Source: an uncultured Oscillibacter sp.
GTDB lineage: Bacteria > Bacillota > Clostridia > Oscillospirales > Oscillospiraceae
Assembly: GCF_947654275.1 (NCBI RefSeq)
Contig: NZ_CANTJS010000025.1
Span: 1 to 38,286, forward strand
Direction of reading: 5' to 3'
Length of the DNA stretch: 38,286 bases
Both the position numbers and the translations under genes were made by a program. A model generated the notes under the pieces. That model made no database searches and was not told the DNA's origin. It saw only the letters and a program-made list of their open reading frames with translations. Within the stretch, counting starts at the first letter, position 1. Every line of letters starts with the position of its first letter. This document shows, in pieces, positions 16,759 through 24,312 of the stretch.

Positions 16759-17894
16759 GCTTCATCCTCCCAGATTTTCTCCATCAGGCCTTGGGCAAAG
16801 GCCCGCTGGGCCTCTCCCATGGGCTGGCCGTTCTGCTTCTCATAGAATTCATCCAGCAGGTCCAGAGGGGAGCGCTGCCGGGTATCCTCCTCCATGTCCA
16901 GCACCATGCCGGCCCGGGTGCGTTTGTTGTCATAGTCCAGCTTCAGAAGATGGGGGTAGAAGACCCGCAGCTTGCTGGCCGCACTGGGGACGTCCTCCTC
17001 GTCGGTGAGGGTAATATGTACATAGCAGCCGGGATAGCCGGTGCCCTCATAGAAGTCCCGGAGTGTCAGGTCCTGATAGGTTCCCCGCAGCTCCACCAGA
17101 TCACGCCGGGGAACCAGGGGCAGCGTGCGGACGGCAACGTCTCCCTTCTCCCCCAGCTCCACCACGGTGACGGACTTGTGGTGCCCGGCCTCAGAGAAGG
17201 AATATTTGAGAGGGGTGCCGCAGTAGCGCACCGTCTCCCGGCCTACCTGCTGGGGGCCGTGGATATGGCCCAGGGCCACATAGTCAAAGCCGTCGAACAC
17301 CGACACGTCCACATTGTCCGAGCCGCCCACCGAGAGGTCCTCGGAGTCGCACCGGGCAGCGCCGGTGACAAACTGATGGGTTACCAGCACGTTTCGCCGG
17401 GCCGGGTCCAGCTCCATGGCCCCGATGGCCGCGGAGAGGGCGCCGGTATAGGTGGCAATCTCCTGATCGGGGAAAAAGCGACGCACGTGGACGGGCTTTA
17501 TAAAGGGCAGCAGGTAGATGTCGACGGGGCCGAACGCATCCGTCAGGGTCAGGGGCGTCACCGTGCCGTTATACACCGGGGCGATATGGATGCCGCTGCG
17601 CTCCATCAGCCGGCCGCCGAAGGCCATGCGCTCGGCGGAGTCGTGATTCCCGCTGATGAGAAAAACCTGCAGGTCCCGTTTCGACAGGCACACCAGGAAA
17701 TCATCCAGAAGGGACACCGCCTCGGCGGACGGGACGGACTTATCATAGACGTCCCCGGCAATCAGAACGCCGTCGGGCTTCTCCTGGTCGATTTTCTGAA
17801 GAATCTCATTTAAAATATACTCCTGGTCTTCCAGCATGGAACACTCATGGACCCGCTTTCCCAAATGCAGGTCGGAAAGATGAATCAGTTTCAT
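16755..17894 (-). CDS. sbcD: Exonuclease SbcCD, nuclease subunit SbcD (Mre11 type)
   Basis: This 379-residue calcineurin-like phosphoesterase supplies the Mn-dependent nuclease of SbcCD. Metal-binding motifs are all present: DLH (Asp8, His10), GDVYD (Asp48), GNHD (Asn83, His84), the VTHQF segment, and GHIH within ALGHIHGPQQ. The capping domain follows at about 270-379. GGAGGG (17903-17908) lies 8 nt before the ATG, and a consensus-like promoter sits just upstream. It is the first gene of the sbcD-sbcC operon, so repair capacity is driven from this one promoter. Confidence 0.97.
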   Translation of the reverse strand: MKLIHLSDLHLGKRVHECSMLEDQEYILNEILQKIDQEKPDGVLIAGDVYDKSVPSAEAVSLLDDFLVCLSKRDLQVFLISGNHDSAERMAFGGRLMERSGIHIAPVYNGTVTPLTLTDAFGPVDIYLLPFIKPVHVRRFFPDQEIATYTGALSAAIGAMELDPARRNVLVTHQFVTGAARCDSEDLSVGGSDNVDVSVFDGFDYVALGHIHGPQQVGRETVRYCGTPLKYSFSEAGHHKSVTVVELGEKGDVAVRTLPLVPRRDLVELRGTYQDLTLRDFYEGTGYPGCYVHITLTDEEDVPSAASKLRVFYPHLLKLDYDNKRTRAGMVLDMEEDTRQRSPLDLLDEFYEKQNGQPMGEAQRAFAQGLMEKIWEDEA

Positions 17895-17919
17895 GGCATC
17901 AACCCTCCTTTTTCAGGCA

Positions 17920-17948
17920 ATTATACCAAGACCGATCACAAAATGCAA
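17920..17948 (-). promoter_or_regulatory. Sigma-A type promoter of sbcDC
   Basis: On the minus strand TTGCAT (17943-17948) and a perfect TATAAT (17920-17925) are separated by 17 bp. The hexamers lie 26 nt upstream of the sbcD start and just ahead of its ribosome binding site. Confidence 0.8.
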
Positions 17949-17952
17949 GGAG

Positions 17953-18045
17953 GGCTGAGGCCAAAACCACAACGCCGGGTTCAGTATCCGGCCAGAGCCT
18001 CAGCCACAGCAAAGAGGGAGCGCCGCCCCGGCGGGCCGTGCTCCC
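17953..18045 (-). terminator. Paired hairpins after the VOC gene
   Basis: GGCTGAGGC (17953-17961) pairs with GCCTCAGCC (17997-18005) and encloses a smaller GCCGG/CCGGC stem. GGGAGC (18016-18021) pairs with GCTCCC (18040-18045) beside it. They lie between the VOC stop and the sbcD promoter. No clear U-run follows, so termination is inferred from position. Confidence 0.5.
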
Positions 18046-18076
18046 CTGCTTCGTATTCTTCCCCTTCGGAACCGGC

Positions 18077-18400
18077 CTACGCCTCCTGATACAGCTCCAG
18101 AATGGCCCCGTCCTTCCAGACAAACGCCAGCCGGTCCCCTTTCTCATTGGCCTCCATGGGGCCGCAGATGACGCTGTCGGCGTCGCTGATATATTTCTCC
18201 AAATCGTCCACCTTATAGGCCACGTGGGGATGGCGGTGAATCTCCTCGGGGAAGGGGGTGCCCTCTTCAAACTTCAGATACTCAATCCTGTAATCGTAGT
18301 CCTCCACCCGGCTGACCCAGAATTTGGCGCCCTCGTTATAGGTCATGTTGGGCTTGCGGTTGGTAACCGGGATTCCGATGTGCATGTATTCAGCGGACAT
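18077..18400 (-). CDS. VOC (glyoxalase/dioxygenase superfamily) protein
   Basis: This 107-residue product is one vicinal-oxygen-chelate domain of two beta-alpha-beta-beta-beta halves: YMHIGIPVTNRKPN at the start, HPHVAYKVDDLEKYI in the middle and ILELYQEA at the end, with His and Glu at usual metal positions. The substrate cannot be named. The frame is open to 18433, but GGAGGA about 6 nt before the ATG at 18400 marks the start. It follows a short overlapping frame. A shared 11-bp motif upstream links it to the SorC/DeoR-type regulator encoded next door, which suggests a small sugar- or metabolite-responsive unit. Confidence 0.8.
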   Translation of the reverse strand: MSAEYMHIGIPVTNRKPNMTYNEGAKFWVSRVEDYDYRIEYLKFEEGTPFPEEIHRHPHVAYKVDDLEKYISDADSVICGPMEANEKGDRLAFVWKDGAILELYQEA

Positions 18401-18471
18401 TGTACGTCCTCCGCCGCTGTCACGGCCTCGCATCCGTGTTTCAGCCGGGCGGCAAATTCGGCTTTTGTCAT
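18343..18471 (-). CDS. Possible 42-residue leader peptide overlapping the VOC gene
   Basis: This short frame begins MTKAEFAARLKHGCEAVTAA. It has a better ribosome binding site (GGGAGGTG, about 6 nt before the ATG) than most genes here. It runs across the VOC ribosome binding site and start in another frame and stops 58 nt inside that gene. It could be a translated leader that opens the VOC start region, or the stub of a broken gene. No homologue is recognised. Confidence 0.35.
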   Translation of the reverse strand: MTKAEFAARLKHGCEAVTAAEDVQCPLNTCTSESRLPTASPT

Positions 18472-18533
18472 CGCGTTCACCTCCCTTCCGGCGCGCCTGT
18501 AAACTTTTTTCAGCTTCAGGCCGCCTTTAATGC

Positions 18534-18544
18534 ACATATGTTAC
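18534..18544 (+). promoter_or_regulatory. Putative operator copy 1 (ACATATGTTAC)
   Basis: The same 11-mer occurs upstream of the neighbouring regulator gene at 19656-19666. Here it lies about 13 nt downstream of the -10 of the VOC promoter. A related sequence, ATATATGTTATC on the minus strand (18571-18582), overlaps the -35. Confidence 0.55.
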
Positions 18545-18556
18545 GTTTCTGCATTT

Positions 18557-18585
18557 ATATTAACACGCCGGATAACATATATCAA
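18557..18585 (-). promoter_or_regulatory. Promoter of the VOC gene
   Basis: On the minus strand TTGATA (18580-18585) and TAATAT (18557-18562) are separated by exactly 17 bp. An ATATGTTAT half-motif overlaps the -35, and the full ACATATGTTAC lies just downstream of the -10, both good places for repression. Confidence 0.72.
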
Positions 18586-18649
18586 TTTTTGAATTTTATT
18601 TCCATGGAATCCACAGAAATACGGAGGAAATTTGGTGAAAGCAGACAAA

Positions 18650-18681
18650 GCCTCCCAGGCGGACCGCGCCACCTGGGAGGC
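18650..18681 (-). terminator. Terminator of the SorC/DeoR-type regulator gene
   Basis: GCCTCCCAGG (18650-18659) and CCTGGGAGGC (18672-18681) form a 10-bp stem with a 12-nt loop, 13 nt after the stop codon. On the minus strand it is followed by TTTGTCTGCTTT. Confidence 0.75.
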
Positions 18682-18693
18682 TGTAACCATTGC

Positions 18694-19626
18694 TTATTTC
18701 TCCAGAAGGATTTTAATCAACTCCGCCCGGGCCACAATGTGGGTGAAAAAGCCGGACTTCAGCGCCCCCCGCAGGGCCTTGTCGCTGGTGTTGGCGGAGC
18801 AGACGCCGATGATATTGGGGCACCGTTTCAGAAGGTCAATGGGAATCTGTATGGCGAAGTCCTGTTCCGACGGAATCACAAAGCCGTCTTCATTAAAGTA
18901 GTAAATCAGCATCCGCCCGCAGGCCCGCTGCTGCTGGAGCAGGCTGCCATATCGGACCAGGGAGGCGAAGTCGGGACTGGAGGGATAGTCCCCGATGTTG
19001 ACCAGGGCGGTGTCCAGCTGTTCCCATTGCTGATGAATCTGGCGGTAAACCTCGGTGGAGCACAGCAGCTGCTTTTCCTCCAGACTGTCAGGCAGGGCCG
19101 GGAGATAGAGAAAATGAGGGGCGGCCCCCATCTGCTGGGCCATCAGGCGGACATTTTCGTTGGACTGGTAGTTCCGGGCGGGGATGCTGGCGTTGCCCAC
19201 CAGAGGACAGATGTCGGTAATGGTGCTGCTCAGCTGCGGGTTCTCCTCCAGCCAGGACACCAGCTGCCCAATCAAATACCCCCAGCCCACTCCCAGCCGG
19301 CGGACCCCCAGCTGCCGCAGCAGCTCCACGGCCCCCCGAGACAGCAGGCGGTTCGTCCCGTCATTGCCCGCTCCCTCTTCCACCAGGACGCCGCCCCGGA
19401 TGGAGCTGGACAGCCGCAGCCGCTCCAGCAGCCTGGATTCCCGGACGCCCGGCTCGTGAATCGTAATCTCCACGATGCCCTGCTCCCGGGCCTCCGACAG
19501 CATCCGGCTGACCAGCGGGCGGGAGACCCCCAGCTCCTGGGCGATGTCGCTCTGCTTCCGGTCCTCCAGGTAATATCTCCGGGCCACATAGGCCAGCTTT
19601 TTTTGTCTCTCCAGGTTCGTATCCAC
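18694..19626 (-). CDS. SorC/DeoR-family sugar-binding transcriptional regulator
   Basis: This 310-residue protein has an N-terminal HTH at about residues 23-50 (KQSDIAQELGVSRPLVSRML, then EAREQGIVEITI), the signature opening of this family. The effector domain (55-310) is related to sugar-phosphate isomerase folds, with the glycine-rich LGVGWGYLIGQLVSWL segment at about 111-126. GTG is the start codon, preceded by GGGGGA at 7 nt. The motif ACATATGTTAC lies 30 nt upstream of its start and again before the VOC gene, suggesting autoregulation plus control of that gene. Regulators of this family usually bind a phosphorylated sugar; which one is unknown. Confidence 0.88.
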   Translation of the reverse strand: MDTNLERQKKLAYVARRYYLEDRKQSDIAQELGVSRPLVSRMLSEAREQGIVEITIHEPGVRESRLLERLRLSSSIRGGVLVEEGAGNDGTNRLLSRGAVELLRQLGVRRLGVGWGYLIGQLVSWLEENPQLSSTITDICPLVGNASIPARNYQSNENVRLMAQQMGAAPHFLYLPALPDSLEEKQLLCSTEVYRQIHQQWEQLDTALVNIGDYPSSPDFASLVRYGSLLQQQRACGRMLIYYFNEDGFVIPSEQDFAIQIPIDLLKRCPNIIGVCSANTSDKALRGALKSGFFTHIVARAELIKILLEK

Positions 19627-19655
19627 AAAACGATCCCCCGTATTTACAGCGTGTT

Positions 19656-19666
19656 ACATATGTTAC
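19656..19666 (+). promoter_or_regulatory. Putative operator copy 2 (ACATATGTTAC)
   Basis: An exact copy of the 11-mer found at 18534-18544, here in the upstream region of the SorC/DeoR-type regulator gene. The core ACATATGT is a perfect 8-bp palindrome. Confidence 0.55.
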
Positions 19667-19750
19667 CGCTCTCTTTATATCACAAATCCGGCGGGGACGC
19701 AAGTCATTCCCCGTGATTATTTATGCGGCCTCCGCCTTTCCGGGCGCCCC

Positions 19751-20752
19751 TCATTCCTCTTCTTCCCTGAGGGCTCTCCAAAGCGTCGAGCGGCTGATGC
19801 CCAGCCGCTTTGCCACGGCGGCGTTATTGTACCCGAGGTAATACTTGATATCCTCCACGGCTGCCCGCAGCGCCTCCAGCTCCGGCTTCTTTTCAGAGCG
19901 GCACGGGTGCCGCAGAACCAGCTCGCGGTACAGCTGTTCTTCGCCAATGGCCTGAATCAGGATGTTCTGGACGGTATAGGGGGTTATTTTCGCCCCGTTG
20001 TTCAGGGCGGTGGCGACGCGCCCGGCAACCGCCTCCAGCTCCGATGTATTTCCCGGCCAGCTGTACAGCCTGAGCAGGTCCGACGCCTTCCGGCAGTGAG
20101 AAATCCGGAGCTCCCGGTCATAGAGGTTCGACAGCGCGGCATGAAACAGAATGGGCAGGTCCTCTTTCCGCTCCCCCAGAAGCGGAAGATCAATGGACAG
20201 CGTACACAGGCGGCGCAGCAAATCCCCCCGGATTTTCGTCTCATCCAGAGGCTTGTCAAAAATGGAGACGAAGCGCACGTTGACCTGAACCGGCTGATAT
20301 CCCCCGGTGGGAATGATTTGATTGTGTGCAAGCACATCCAGCAGAATATCCTGCACCGCCGGGCAGGCGTTCTGCACATTTTTCAGGACCATGGTCCCGT
20401 TATTGGCCATTTCAATCAGGCCGGTGTGGGGCGCACACACGTCGCTGCTTCCCAGCAGATGCCGCCCTGCGTCGCCGGCGGAAATCTGAGGGAGATTCAC
20501 CATAATCAGCGGACCCTGGGCGCGGGGGCCGCCGGTATGGATACATTCCGCGAAAATCTGCCGGTGGGCGCTGACGTCTCCAATCAGGCCAAGAGGCAGC
20601 GGGGACGCCGCGTATTTTTTCCCCAGGGACACCGCATGCTTCATGCTGTCCGAAGCGGCCGCCAGCTCCTTCCACCTGGCGGCGCCGGAGGCGGTGCCGG
20701 GAGCGGCCTTCTCCGTGCGTCTGGTATTGTCAATGTGCAGCGTTGTAATCAC
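19751..20752 (-). CDS. NtrC/PrpR-like regulator with degenerate AAA+ domain and Fis-type HTH
   Basis: This 333-residue protein aligns by eye with sigma-54 activators but its catalytic motifs are eroded. GLIGDVSAHRQIFAECIH stands where the Walker A GETGTGKE should be. The GAFTGA sigma-54 loop is absent around LLGSSDVCAPHTGLIE. Walker B reads GTMVLKNV instead of GTLFLDEI. Later landmarks are intact: RRLCTLSIDLPLLGERKEDLPIL, YSWPGNTSELEAVAG, and a C-terminal HTH NNAAVAKRLGISRSTLWRAL. It cannot be expected to hydrolyse ATP or activate sigma-54, so it may act as a simple DNA-binding repressor. GTG (20752) is the first start-like codon, but the frame stays open upstream without a start, so an N-terminal sensory domain may have been lost. 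Confidence 0.7.
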   Translation of the reverse strand: MITTLHIDNTRRTEKAAPGTASGAARWKELAAASDSMKHAVSLGKKYAASPLPLGLIGDVSAHRQIFAECIHTGGPRAQGPLIMVNLPQISAGDAGRHLLGSSDVCAPHTGLIEMANNGTMVLKNVQNACPAVQDILLDVLAHNQIIPTGGYQPVQVNVRFVSIFDKPLDETKIRGDLLRRLCTLSIDLPLLGERKEDLPILFHAALSNLYDRELRISHCRKASDLLRLYSWPGNTSELEAVAGRVATALNNGAKITPYTVQNILIQAIGEEQLYRELVLRHPCRSEKKPELEALRAAVEDIKYYLGYNNAAVAKRLGISRSTLWRALREEEE

Positions 20753-20862
20753 CCCGATGTCCTGCTCCCTGGAGACAAGGCGGTTCTGCCGGCATGCCCT
20801 GTGTGAATTCCCGGCAGCCTGCCCGGGGGCGTTCTTCTGGTCAATAACAAGCCCGTTCTGTC

Positions 20863-20890
20863 CCCCCCTTCCTGCCTCCGCAGGAAGGGG
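20863..20890 (-). terminator. Hairpin immediately after proC
   Basis: CCCCCTTCCTGC (20863-20874) and GCAGGAAGGGGG (20879-20890) form a perfect 12-bp stem with a 4-nt loop, 11 nt after the proC stop. There is no U-run on either strand, so it may be an mRNA-protecting stem rather than a terminator. Confidence 0.6.
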
Positions 20891-20901
20891 GCTCGTCTGC
20901 C

Positions 20902-21726
20902 TCAGCCCAGGCGGGCGCTTCTTTCGCAGGCGGCGATGACCGCGTTGATGACAGCCGCCCGGAAGCCCGCTTCCTCCAGCTTCCGCACGCCCTGGATGGT
21001 GGCTCCGCCGGGGGAGCAGACGGCGTCCTTCAGCGCGCCGGGGTGCTGGCCGGACTCCAGAATCAGCCGGGCGGAGCCCACGGCCATCTGCGCGGCGAAC
21101 TCCACCGCCTGGGCCCTGGGGAGGCCGCAGGCCACGCCGCCGTCGGCCAGGGCCTCGATGAAGAGGTCCACGAAGGCCGGGCCGCAGCCCGCCACGGCGC
21201 TGCCCGCGTCCATCAGCTTTTCCGGGATGGGGGAGAAGCGGCCCGCCCCGGCCATAGCTTCCAGGAATACCCGCTCCTCATCCTCTGTCACGCCGGGACC
21301 CCGGGTGTAGAGAATCATGCCCTCCCCGATGGAGGCGGGAGTGTTGGGCATGATGCGGAGCACGGGGTACTCCCCGCCGGCCATGCGCCGGATGTCCGCC
21401 ATGGAGAGCCCCGCCGCCATGGACACCAGAACGAAGCGGTCCGTCCGCTCCGCCAGGACAGGGGCCAGAACGGTAAGCAGGTCTTCCATCATCTGGGGCT
21501 TGACCCCCAGGAAAATGTAGTCCGCCCACTCCGCAAGTTCCTCGTTGGTCTTGACCCGGCAGGGGATTTCCGCCGCCAGGGCTTTGGCCTTTTCCGGGGA
21601 GCGGTTGGCAATGCAGATGCCGGTGGCGGGCGTGTTCCGCCGGGCGGCCCGAACCAGGGCCCCGCCCATGTTCCCCACGCCGATGAAGCCCAATTTAGCC
21701 CCGCTGTATACTTTGTCATAGGTCAT
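20902..21726 (-). CDS. proC: Pyrroline-5-carboxylate reductase
   Basis: This enzyme carries out the last step of proline synthesis, reducing 1-pyrroline-5-carboxylate with NAD(P)H. The 274-residue product has the Rossmann motif GFIGVGNMGGALV near the N-terminus, PNTPASIGEGM in the middle, the dimer-domain signature AGCGPAFVDLFIEALADGGV, and SPGGATIQGVRKLEEAGFRAAVI near the end. The frame is open to a GTG at 21738, but AGGTGG lies 8 nt before the ATG at 21726. It is separated from DUF1963 by a repeat-filled 195-bp gap, so it may be less tightly tied to proBA than the gene order suggests. Confidence 0.96.
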   Translation of the reverse strand: MTYDKVYSGAKLGFIGVGNMGGALVRAARRNTPATGICIANRSPEKAKALAAEIPCRVKTNEELAEWADYIFLGVKPQMMEDLLTVLAPVLAERTDRFVLVSMAAGLSMADIRRMAGGEYPVLRIMPNTPASIGEGMILYTRGPGVTEDEERVFLEAMAGAGRFSPIPEKLMDAGSAVAGCGPAFVDLFIEALADGGVACGLPRAQAVEFAAQMAVGSARLILESGQHPGALKDAVCSPGGATIQGVRKLEEAGFRAAVINAVIAACERSARLG

Positions 21727-21748
21727 ATGAAAAACCACCTTTCTTTTT

Positions 21749-21942
21749 AATTAGGAGTTAGAAATGAGGAATGAGGAATTCAGATAACAGGACAATTCCT
21801 CATTCCTAATTTCCAATTATCTTAATAGTACTGCTGAATCAGCTCTGGCGCCCTGAAAAGGAAGAATCTCCCGGAAACCGGATATCATTCCTCATTCCTA
21901 ATTCCTCATTTCCAATTATCTTAACAGCACTGCTGAATCAGC
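21749..21942. repeat. Tandem 99-bp duplication with hairpin-forming GAGGAAT repeats between DUF1963 and proC
   Basis: 21795-21843 and 21887-21942 are near copies, 99 bp apart. Each consists of ATTCCTCATTCCTAATT-type sequence followed by CCAATTATCTTAA and GCTGAATCAGC. The second copy contains the last codons and stop of the DUF1963 gene, so the gene's end is duplicated downstream. An inverted copy at 21768-21780 (GGAATGAGGAATT) pairs perfectly over 13 bp with 21794-21806, forming a hairpin with a 13-nt loop. The block lies within proC's upstream region. Confidence 0.85.
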
Positions 21943-22793
21943 CACACCCGGTCAAACCGCCGGGCGGCCAGGTCCTCTTTGCGGATGTAGAAATAAATAG
22001 AACCGCTGTCACCGAACATCAGGTCGAAATTCTCCGCGGTGACGCCGCTGTCCAGCTGGAACAGCAGCAGCCAGTCCTTCCAGGCGGTTTCTTCCGCCTC
22101 CTTCTGCTCTACCTCCGGAATGGACTTCCAGCCGCTGCCCAGATAGTACCCCCGGCTGACCAGCTCACATTCCAGGAGCATGGCATTCTGGATGATAACC
22201 GGCCAGCCCAAAAGCCGGTGGCAGGGCTGGGGCTGCTCCGCGTACCCCGGCAGGGCATCCCGGACCTCGTCGAACAGATTCCAGATGTTCCGGCCCGGCG
22301 CTGCCTGCAAAGCGTCTTTCAGGAAGGGCAGGGGAAATTCCTCATAGGAGGGATATTCCACGGCCTGACGGCCCCGGACGGGAAGAGGGGGCATACGGCC
22401 CCAGCCGGCCAGGTCCGCCGGAAACGCCGCCGGAGCCAGAGCCGCCTGGTCCGGGAACCAGTATACCCGGGCACCGCCGGCGTCCTTGGGGTCATAGCCC
22501 CAGGGCTGGGAATCCAGCTCATAGAAGAAGGAGAGGACCCCCTCCCGGGGCAGCAGGCTGTCCGTGTCCAGCGGGGCCAGAGCGGCGCAGTCGAACTGGC
22601 AGAGAAAGGACAGGGGCCGGGGCTTCACCTCATTGTCCAGATAGGTGTCCGTTACAAAATGGGGCCACTCAAAGCCCTCCGGCACGTCCGGCGCACCGCC
22701 GAAGCGGCCGATGACCGGTCCGTCCCCGGCCCCGATCTCCAGCCGGACCGCATTCCGGACCAGAGAGGTCAGGAGGGCCTTCAAATCCTCCAT
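21921..22793 (-). CDS. DUF1963 (YwqG-type) protein in the proline operon
   Basis: This 290-residue protein has the family landmarks GGAPDVPEGFEWPH near residue 32, PLSFLCQFDCAALAPLD at about 60, and LLLFQLDSG and MFGDSGSIYFYIRKEDL near the end. The fold is a beta-rich two-repeat domain of unknown biochemical role. It starts 2 nt after the proA stop and is thus co-translated with it, which is an unusual partner for proline genes. The last residues (WLIQQCC) are duplicated in non-coding DNA downstream as part of a 99-bp repeat. No membrane segment or catalytic motif is seen. Confidence 0.82.
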   Translation of the reverse strand: MEDLKALLTSLVRNAVRLEIGAGDGPVIGRFGGAPDVPEGFEWPHFVTDTYLDNEVKPRPLSFLCQFDCAALAPLDTDSLLPREGVLSFFYELDSQPWGYDPKDAGGARVYWFPDQAALAPAAFPADLAGWGRMPPLPVRGRQAVEYPSYEEFPLPFLKDALQAAPGRNIWNLFDEVRDALPGYAEQPQPCHRLLGWPVIIQNAMLLECELVSRGYYLGSGWKSIPEVEQKEAEETAWKDWLLLFQLDSGVTAENFDLMFGDSGSIYFYIRKEDLAARRFDRVWLIQQCC

Positions 22794-22795
22794 CG

Positions 22796-24043
22796 TTACC
22801 GCACCTGCCCCTCGCCGTAGACCACGTATTTGCAGCTGGTCAGCTCCTCCAGCCCCATGGGACCCCGGGCGTGCATCTTCTGGGTGGAGATGCCGATTTC
22901 CGCCCCCAGTCCGAACTCGCCGCCGTCGGTGAACCGGGTGGAGGCGTTGACGTACACCGCCGCCGCGTCCACCTCGTTCAGGAACCGCTGGGCCTTGAAA
23001 TAATTGGTGGTGACAATCGCCTCGGAGTGCCCCGTCCCGTGGGCGTTGATGAAGCCGATGGCCTCCTCCATATCCGCCACCGTCCGGACCGCCAGAATGT
23101 AGTCGTCATACTCCGCGTCCCAGTCGCTTTCCGCCGCCGCCGTACCCCGGTCTCCCAGAATCGCCAGGGCGGTTTCGTCGCAGCGGAGCTCCACCCTGTG
23201 CCGGTCCAGCAGGGGCAAGGCCTTTTTCAAAAAGGCCTCCGCGATATCTCTCTGCACCAGCAGGCATTCCGCGGCGTTGCACACCGAGGGCCGGGAGCAC
23301 TTGGCGTTATAGAGGATCTCAGCCCCCATGTCCAGGTCCGCCTCGCTGTCGATGTACACATGGCAGATCCCCTCGCCGGTGCGGATGACGGGAACGCTGG
23401 CCTCCCTGGCCACGGCCCGGATGAGCCCCGCGCCGCCTCTGGGAATCAGCACATCCACGCAGCCGTCCAGATGCATCAGCTCGTTGGCGGTTTCATGGCT
23501 GGTGTCCTGAACCAGGGAAACACAGTCCTCCGGCAGGCCGGCAGAGGCCAGGGCCTCCCGCATCAGCTCCGCCGCCTTGCGGTTGGAGCGGATGGCCTCC
23601 TTGCCGCCCCGGAGGATGCAGACGTTGCCGGATTTCAGGCACAGGGCCGCGGCGTCCACGGTGACGTTGGGCCGGGCCTCGAAGATGATGGCCACTACTC
23701 CCAGAGGCACCCGGCGGCGGCCGATGATGAGGCCGTTGGGCCGGGTCTCCATCTTGTCCACTTTGCCAATGGGGTCCGGAAGGGCAATTACCTGGCGGAC
23801 CGCCTCCACGATGCCGGCAATTCGTTCCTCTGTCAGGGTCAGACGGTCCAGCATGGCGGGGCGCATGCCCGCCTCCTTGGCGGCGGCGATGTCTGCGGCG
23901 TTGGCGGAGAGCCATTCGTCACGCCGCTGGGTCAAAATTGTGGCGATTGCGTCCAGGGCGGCGTTCTTTTTTTCCGTCCCGGCGGCGGCCAGGATGTAGG
24001 ACGCGGTCTTGGCCGCCGCCCCCTGCTGCTGTAATGCTGTCAT
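22796..24043 (-). CDS. proA: Glutamate-5-semialdehyde dehydrogenase (gamma-glutamyl phosphate reductase)
   Basis: Second step of proline synthesis: NADPH-dependent reduction of gamma-glutamyl phosphate. The 415-residue protein is full length and has the NADP-binding RRVPLGVVAIIFEARPNVTVD segment, GNVCILRGGKEA, and the catalytic cysteine in SRPSVCNAAECLL. The C-terminal GGEFGLGAEIGISTQKMHARGPMGLEELT is diagnostic. AAGGAGG precedes the ATG at 7 nt. It is separated from proB by 268 bp that contain a 16-bp tandem repeat. Confidence 0.97.
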   Translation of the reverse strand: MTALQQQGAAAKTASYILAAAGTEKKNAALDAIATILTQRRDEWLSANAADIAAAKEAGMRPAMLDRLTLTEERIAGIVEAVRQVIALPDPIGKVDKMETRPNGLIIGRRRVPLGVVAIIFEARPNVTVDAAALCLKSGNVCILRGGKEAIRSNRKAAELMREALASAGLPEDCVSLVQDTSHETANELMHLDGCVDVLIPRGGAGLIRAVAREASVPVIRTGEGICHVYIDSEADLDMGAEILYNAKCSRPSVCNAAECLLVQRDIAEAFLKKALPLLDRHRVELRCDETALAILGDRGTAAAESDWDAEYDDYILAVRTVADMEEAIGFINAHGTGHSEAIVTTNYFKAQRFLNEVDAAAVYVNASTRFTDGGEFGLGAEIGISTQKMHARGPMGLEELTSCKYVVYGEGQVR

Positions 24044-24248
24044 AGGAAAACCTCCTTAGAAACGGGCGTAATCAGGCATGGCAGTCAGGCAGACCGCCGT
24101 GCACAGGAAAAACAGAATCTGAATGAACAGCGCGTTGGCAGACAGACGTGCGGTGAAGATAGAGCCTCGTTTTATGAGAGAGGCCGATGGCCGTACGCCG
24201 TCCGGGATGCGGAATGACCGGTTCAGGGGCGGCGTGCGGGTCTTTTTT
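24044..24248. other. Rest of the proB-proA gap
   Basis: About 200 bp in which I find no supported gene. A frame ending in a hydrophobic stretch just before the proA ribosome binding site has no start codon of its own outside proB. No promoter hexamers of good quality were seen. Confidence 0.4.
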
Positions 24249-24312
24249 GTGCAGGCTCCTTTTCGCACAAGCCCCTTTTCGTGCAGGCACCTTTTCGCAC
24301 AGGCCCCTTTTT
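24249..24312. repeat. Four 16-bp tandem repeats in the proB-proA gap
   Basis: Four head-to-tail units begin at 24249, 24265, 24281 and 24297: GTGCAGGCTCCTTTTC, GCACAAGCCCCTTTTC, GTGCAGGCACCTTTTC and GCACAGGCCCCTTTTT. First tetramers alternate GTGC/GCAC, so neighbouring units can pair. The array abuts the proB stop codon. Since 16 is not a multiple of 3, it is not a coding repeat. Confidence 0.88.

Noticed and set aside
24249..24312. CRISPR array
   Set aside because: The 16-bp units are contiguous with no spacers and no cas gene is near. The same reasoning excludes the 21-bp repeat at 4091-4405.
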